NCBI GenBank assembly: GCA_035771175.1 | Contig: CM069597.1 | Coordinates: forward strand, 47,561,991-47,625,990 | Source: Paratinospora sagittata | Lineage: Eukaryota > Streptophyta > Magnoliopsida > Ranunculales > Menispermaceae | Length of the DNA: 64,000 nucleotides | Direction: 5' to 3' | In this document: piece after piece, positions 57,735 to 64,000 of the stretch | How positions within the stretch are numbered: position 1 is the stretch's first letter | Layout of the letters: each line of letters begins with the position of its first letter | Notes under the pieces: generated by a model | The model's database searches: none | Seen by the model: the letters and a program-made list of their open reading frames with translations, nothing else | What the model was told of the DNA's origin: nothing | Program-made: the position numbers and the translations under genes

Positions 57735-58940
57735 TTGACCGATTTTTCTGTATTTAAAAAGTGTCCATCTTCTGTTTTGTGGCAAAATTAATTTTTTTGG
57801 ATTCATATTTGAAAGGTGTCTTCTTTTATTTTATGGTGAGATTAATTTTTTTGAAATTGAAGGGTTCAACAGGCGTTTAACGAATTTTTTATTTTGAATT
57901 GAAATATGTTCAAGGTGGGATTTAAAATCGTAATAAGTCTCTAAATTTATTTTAACGCTGGTTTCTATCACCATGAAACCAACCCTGGATGGTATATATA
58001 TATTTAAAACAATTTATATTTTCAAGAAATTTATTTATCGATGTGATGATGAGGGTTGATCTAACGGTGGGGGTGTTGCCGCCTAAATGCCGCTATTTGG
58101 GTGAATAAAGGCTCTACCTCTCACCATCTCATTCAATGCGAGTGACAGCTGAATGGTCGACACGTGTGGATAATTCCTTTGAGGTTAAGAGAGGGTTGGG
58201 CCGATAAAGGGCCTGGGCCACGTGTCATGTTTTTAACAGTCTTTAACGGGATGGCGACGGTTCATCCGACGCGATTTCACCTCCCTGAATTGTGCGAAGA
58301 TGACGGCAACATATCACGTTGACACTAAAGTATACGAATACATATTGTCTAGAGTAATTCTAAATGGACCACTAAAAATATTAGTTGTACCAATTTGTTA
58401 CATACCATTGTTAAAAATTTATAAAATATATGAGTACAGAAAGTGTTTTTAGTAGGTACATTTAAAATTATTTTGTACATCAAAGTCAAAAACTTTGTTC
58501 TTAATTTTATGTTTGGGTAATATATGAAAAAAATGTATTAATTGCAGGATTCGAGACGATTAAAAATAATGTAAAATATGTGTTATCAAGTATTTTTTTA
58601 AATAGTAACCCTTTATGGGTCTTGTTGTGGTCGTACATTTGGACCTTGACGTGGGTATTATTCATTATATTAACAATTACTTATGTATTGATGCAAGATG
58701 TGTATGTATTTTAATGTAATGTAATATAAAACTAATTATTTTTTTTCAATAGTCAATTATATGAATTTAATTCCATTCTATCATTTGCTAAATCACTTGT
58801 CTTTTCCTTTATTAACTTTAAAACTTTTAACTCACCTAAGTCTTTTTTTCATTCAACTATATGTTTTATTTACATGAATTTGCTTATTCTATTACATTTT
58901 ATCGAGGGACAAATTAATATTTAAATTACATGTTGTTTAA
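56881..58940. other. intergenic region with AT microsatellite and promoter-like motifs
   Basis: A (TA)n run lies at about 57684-57730. Between 58158 and 58225 there are two CACGTGT strings and TGGGCC/GGGCCT motifs typical of plant promoters, but no adjoining open frame was found. Confidence 0.5.
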
Positions 58941-60072
58941 TTAGTTGATCAGACATTATGTTGGCTATTAGCTACTTATTATTTAACACAATCCTTCCCC
59001 TCTTATTTGAGTTTGAAATATACTCAATATGAGCAGAGTTATATAACTTAAGAATGAAAATAAAAAATAGATTTAAGATTTATCTTTTTTTGAAAGCTAA
59101 TCATTGTAAAGAGAGATATCAATTGACTTGGTTTTTTTTTTTTCTTAATCTTAATTGTTGATAATAGCCAATTACACTTTACATTGGTGGTTTGGTTGCC
59201 CCGAACTTTTGTCATTCTTATAGTAACAAAGTTTATAAAATAAAAATAGAATATTGAATGTTGTAGGATCAAGAGCGAAGAAGAAGAAGAAGAAGAAGAC
59301 GAGAAAAAGAGTAGTGTTGACGATCTTGGAAATATATACTTAGATATTAGGTAACAAAAGAGGTGTATCCCAACACACCTAACTTGACTAACACATGCCT
59401 CTTTGTTAGTTAATTTAAATACTATATTTATATAAGAGAATTAGAGGGTGTTTTTTTAAATTTTAATTAAAGTAATCTTTATGTGGGATGTCGCGTTGTT
59501 CAGACATTAGTTGATCAGACATTATGTTGGCTATTAGCTACTTATTATTTAACACAATCCTTCCCCTCTTATTTGAGTTTGAAATATACTCAATATGAGC
59601 AGAGTTATATAACTTAAGAATGAAAATAAAAAATAGATTTAAGATTTATCTTTTTTTGAAAGCTAATCATTGTAAAGAGAGATATCAATTGACTTGGTTT
59701 TTTTTTTTTCTTAATCTTAATTGTTGATAATAGCCAATTACACTTTACATTGGTGGTTTGGTTGCCCCGAACTTTTGTCATTCTTATAGTAACAAAGTTT
59801 ATAAAATAAAAATAGAATATTGAATGTTGTAGGATCAAGAGCGAAGAAGAAGAAGAAGAAGAAGACGAGAAAAAGAGTAGTGTTGACGATCTTGGAAATA
59901 TATACTTAGATATTAGGTAACAAAAGAGGTGTATCCCAACACACCTAACTTGACTAACACATGCCTCTTTGTTAGTTAATTTAAATACTATATTTATATA
60001 AGAGAATTAGAGGGTGTTTTTTTAAATTTTAATTAAAGTAATCTTTATGTGGGATGTCGCGTTGTTCTTTCA
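58941..60072. repeat. 566-bp tandem duplication, apparently identical copies
   Basis: The unit beginning ttagttgatcagacattatg at 58941 is repeated at 59507. I saw no difference between the copies, including the seven-unit (AAG)n run and the T-run. Each copy carries the same meaningless 74-codon minus-strand frame (59048-59272 and 59614-59838). Confidence 0.9.
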
Positions 60073-61966
60073 TTAATTAAACATGCTTGGAAAACCTCGA
60101 CACCAGACACGAACATGGAAACTTAAAAAAAGGGGGGGGGGCGCATATATACATACAGGCACACTCGTGGTGTCTTGGAAACATAAATTGGGATATATAT
60201 ATATATATATATAATAATTAATTAATAGATCATCAGAAGGAAGGGGACATATGAAGAAGCTAATTTGGTCAATAAAAAAGACTACTTTTGGGAGAATGTT
60301 GATTTATCTGTTTTCTTGGGATGATTTTTAAACTTAGTTTCTTCACAAATCTCTACATGCATGCAGTCTCCATAGACTCTTTTACACAACCCCCCACCTG
60401 AGATTATTAAAAATTATATATATATATATACTTTCATACTATATGTCTAGGTAAAAGCAACCTTCTCAAGTACAGATGCATTTAAATGTCCCCTTGTACC
60501 CATTTAATTTCTCCATGAACATGTAATTAACTTGAAAAGTATGGAAATTAATTTTATATTTTCAATGCATAATCCCCAAGAGTTTTGTTAGATTAATTAG
60601 TGTAAAAGTGGTCTTTGAAGAAATTAAACAATAATAAATCTTGGGTGTGAAGGGATTTGCGGATTTCAATCCATCTAGCTCTATTGTAGTCAAACATTGC
60701 CAACAGAGAAAACTCATACATGGTTTAATTTGGTTATTATGAACATGTTTATTAACAAGTGTGTTAATGGTGGCTATGGGCTCTTATATATATATATAAC
60801 TTTAAGTTGTGTATCCAATTATATATTTTTAAGTGCAAAATTGAGCATGTTTCCTTGGAAAGAAACACAATTCAATGCCACTGTTCAACACCAGTAGAAG
60901 ATCTGCAGTTGTATGATTTCCAAATTAAGGAAGGGTTTTTCTTTTTAATTTTTTAATTTGTTAATTCCAAATTGAGTAGATCATTATTCCCGCTAGTGCT
61001 TCAAGAAATTAATAAAATCATATATCTTGAGATAAAAAAAATTGCTCGATTATATGATCTCAAGAAAAGAATTAAAAAAAATGCTGTGAAATATATATAT
61101 ACCAAGAAAGATGACTTTAGAAAGTAATAAACAACTAATATATAATTTTAGTTAATCTACATGATACACAGTAGCTAGCTAGTATGCATGCACACATGCA
61201 CAGACATTAAATATATATATACATATTCTCCTATTTATTTGAGATAATCTGAACTTAATTAATCTATCTCTACATTTGATGATAAAGCAAAAAGGTCAAT
61301 TATTTATGACTAAAGAATCATGGTCAGCAAGTAACGCTGATATAGGGAAAAAGTTTGGCCAAAAACCTCAACAAGAAAATGATTTTATTTTATTTTTATT
61401 TTTATTTTTTCCGATGATGTGATTGATAATTTTGGTAATTAGAAAAAAACAAACTAAGAAATATACGGTTCAAAAATATTTTTCAATATATAACAATTAT
61501 TGAGAATGGTGCATATATTTGCCACATTGATTGGATAATTACCAGTCACATATGATTTTCATATCTAAGGGGTCTAGTTTTTTAGTTTACTGTTCGTAAG
61601 ACGCTTATAAATTAATCAATCTTAATTAACTTATTATTAGTTACTAAACTTATCAGTCTCTTGGGCTCGCTATTTTTCTATTTCCTATAAATAGAACATG
61701 AAAGTTTTAATTTCATAGGAATTATTATTTAAAGAAAGCTAATTAAAAATCTATCATATAGCTTATATATATATATATATTTATTTATATTTATTAATTT
61801 ACATGTCTAGGGCATATAAATAAAAAGAAATCATTTATTACACACTTTAAAATGTGTAAAATACTAAATTAATTAAAACGAACAATTCCAGCTAAGCCAA
61901 CTCTCTTCATTGTGGCGTTGAAGAGGTATTCTCGAGGTTGAAGCAGGTTACTTTCCTTATTCTAAT
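60073..61966. other. intergenic region, nothing recognised
   Basis: AT-rich with short (TA)n runs and a ten-G homopolymer near 60132. The open frame at 60697-60897 is without features. Confidence 0.6.
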
Positions 61967-62195
61967 AAATCAATTAAAAAGAACAATCCATGCTAAATTA
62001 TATAAAGACCTAACTAAGATATGATGATACTGCCATTAATAAATATGTTAAATTATGTAATTAATAAAACCATCAATTCTAAATCAATTAAAAAGAACAA
62101 ATATCCATGCTAAATTATAAAAAGACCTAACTAAGATATGATGATACTGCCATAAATAAATATGTTAAATTATGCAATTAATAAAACCATCAATT
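61967..62195. repeat. 114-bp tandem duplication
   Basis: aaatcaattaaaaagaaca occurs at 61967 and 62081. The following sequence (cctaactaagatatgatgatactgcc) is nearly identical in the two copies. Confidence 0.85.
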
Positions 62196-63880
62196 GTCCT
62201 TAATTAGGAGAAGCAGCCCCACTAGCTAGTTGTACTTAATGACAACAATTTCCATGGTAGTAGTGCTGTAGGTGATAGCTAAGTATAACAACAGGAATGT
62301 CCTCTCTGTATGTATATCATTTATGACTGTGAATGAGATAAAACAATATATAAATATAATTGGTATTAATGAGGTAATCCTAAACCCGAATAGTTGCATA
62401 TTTATTGAATATTATTCTGGTTGTACCAAAATCTTCAGGCATTCTTTAAATACAATCTGCTCTTAGAGTGAAGGAGAGGATGATGGGAAGAACTAGCATT
62501 AAGTGAAAGCCTCATCAAAACCCCTAGGCTGTGAACCACATTTTAATTTAAGAAAAATGCCAAGGAGATGGAGATATATATAGGTTTATAGTGTAATCAT
62601 TCTTGTGGCAACCCATTTCACAGAAACTGCCAATCATCCAAAATGTCTCCTTTGCTTTGCCTCTTAATTCCATTCCCTTTACCAACAATGTAATAAAAAA
62701 CCCATGCCATAGGTTTCTAATTCATTGAAAAGGGTCTCGCAATTAGGCAGCATTGGATCCAAATTCATGCTCTTTCAATTTCCTTTAACTCTGTGTGGCT
62801 ACAAAGGATGGGTGCTTGTATAGGGTTTGTGATTGTTAGGTTTTGGTACAAAAACTAGGTACCAAAGGAGAGTGATTGGAGGTGGGCACGCTGGTCAGTG
62901 CTACGTACTGCCAACATGTTTTTAAGTATTTATTTATTTATTTATTTTGTTATGTACTTTTATTATTATTATTATTATATGTGTACATAATAATTATTAA
63001 TTATATTCTAGTTATATATTACAATTTGTATCTTCCTTTCTCGCTGCCAACAGCTTTAAATAACCAACCAACCGCAATGTTCTTATCTATCACTTTATTT
63101 AAGGCTGATAATTACTTGGCTGGCTAAAACCTTTTCTGGTAATTATGTTGGAGTGTGAAGCTTGAATCAGAATCAGGGTTTTATGCTAAGTCATCGGGGA
63201 TCAGCGTTTCGTGTAGAACTCGCGAGAAGAACCCCTAAAAGAATTTTTTTTTTCTTGAAGTAACAATTATACCTTGTGAGTTAGTATATATAACCCTTGC
63301 ATGATTAGGATTAAGATTTAGAAAAACAAAAAGAAAGTTATAAAGAGAGTACTGAGCTTTGCTTTAAACATCAATTCGATAGTAAAAGATTAATCTTTTA
63401 TTATTGGTACATTTCATGGTTTCCAACGATTTTTTTTCGAATCATGTAAAAATCTTGTATCATTTTTATTTTATGTTTTCTGTGTGTAACTCTACGCATG
63501 CAGATTTCAGATTATCTTTCATATTTCTGGCTTTTAATTATTTTCTTACTTAGTACTTTTAATATTCAATATACCTCAAATATATTAATTATAGTAACTC
63601 TACGCAGTTTCATTTTCATGATATAATATTCTTTTATTTATGTTTTATATACTTTGAAATTAATTTGAACCTCATATAGTCCACAACCTAAGTACTGTAC
63701 TCTAACTCTTACATGTAACAGATAGAAACAGGAAGGAGCAGGGAGGCCCATGAATTGAATCAGATTGGGGATGACTTATTGCCAGTAATTATGCTTTCTT
63801 TGAAATCCCCTTCAAATATTTGAGAAGTTGGATATAAAAGTCAAAGAATTCCTAAATCACACAATGGGGATCATTAATCA
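62196..63880. other. intergenic region, nothing recognised
   Basis: (TTTA)n and (ATT)n microsatellites near 62929-62976. The open frames at 62272-62466 and 62876-63127 show no domain. Confidence 0.6.
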
Positions 63881-63884
63881 ATGT

Positions 63885-64000
63885 TCGATTGGTTGAGAGG
63901 CTCAGGGTGCTCGTCTTAAAAAAAAAGGTCACGAGTTTAATTCTCCACTAGCATTGGCCACTAAGGGCGTCTCCCGCTCAAGCAACCAAAGGCCCAAGGG
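63885..64000 (+). mobile_element. possible SINE fragment at the window edge
   Basis: ggttgagaggctcagggtgc resembles a pol III A box, and ggtcacgagtttaattctcc a degenerate B box; plant tRNA-derived SINEs often begin this way. The element would run past the end of the window, so it cannot be confirmed. Confidence 0.3.

Noticed and set aside
59048..59838. Two identical 74-codon minus-strand frames suggesting a duplicated gene
   Set aside because: Identity follows from the 566-bp DNA duplication. The peptide is low-complexity (Lys run), without a domain.

Overview
The window is nuclear DNA from a flowering plant, most likely a woody eudicot. It is AT-rich, its genes carry plant-type GT-AG introns, and the coding potential is limited to three intact plant genes, one pseudogene and many transposon remnants. 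No bacterial, organellar or rRNA signal was seen. The species cannot be named from the sequence alone.

Layout: (i) 3.6-8.2 kb, minus strand: a complete mitochondrial ADP/ATP carrier gene (388 aa, three coding exons, a long inferred 5'-UTR intron). A 912-bp non-autonomous hAT-type element with an 8-bp target duplication sits just upstream. (ii) 12.2-13.5 kb, minus strand: an intronless trihelix transcription factor (446 aa). (iii) 14.06-26.2 kb: a decayed, 5'-truncated LINE (minus strand) interrupted by a nest of Ty3/gypsy LTR retrotransposons. An outer plus-strand element (TSD CAACG) contains an inner, oppositely oriented element (TSD ATTAT) inserted in its first LTR. (iv) 27.09-27.48 kb: a small foldback element. 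(v) 28.2-36.5 kb, minus strand: a complete HMA5-type copper-transporting P1B-ATPase gene (8 coding exons, 976 aa). (vi) 37.8-40.4 kb: a CCCGAC-rich repeat, a Mutator-like element with long terminal inverted repeats, and a Ty3/gypsy RNase H fragment. (vii) 40.7-41.2 kb: a FRIGIDA-like pseudogene broken by frameshifts, followed by tandemly duplicated non-coding DNA and a SINE. (viii) 45-51.8 kb: a copia-like solo LTR, a short non-autonomous LTR element, and a T-rich low-complexity periodic array embedded in a triplicated gene-like module. (ix) 52-64 kb: no recognisable gene; several tandem or inverted duplications, one a 566-bp repeat that looks perfect by eye.

Functionally the three intact genes are unrelated neighbours: mitochondrial ATP export, nuclear transcriptional control and copper transport. 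They share the minus strand, but nothing suggests a cluster or an operon-like system. I found no convincing previously undescribed multi-gene system. The most interesting material is the transposon archaeology. In particular, the gypsy LTRs carry what looks like a complete, conserved intron, and target-site duplications give the order of insertion. All exon boundaries were worked out by eye from splice signals, reading phase and family conservation; transcript data would settle them.
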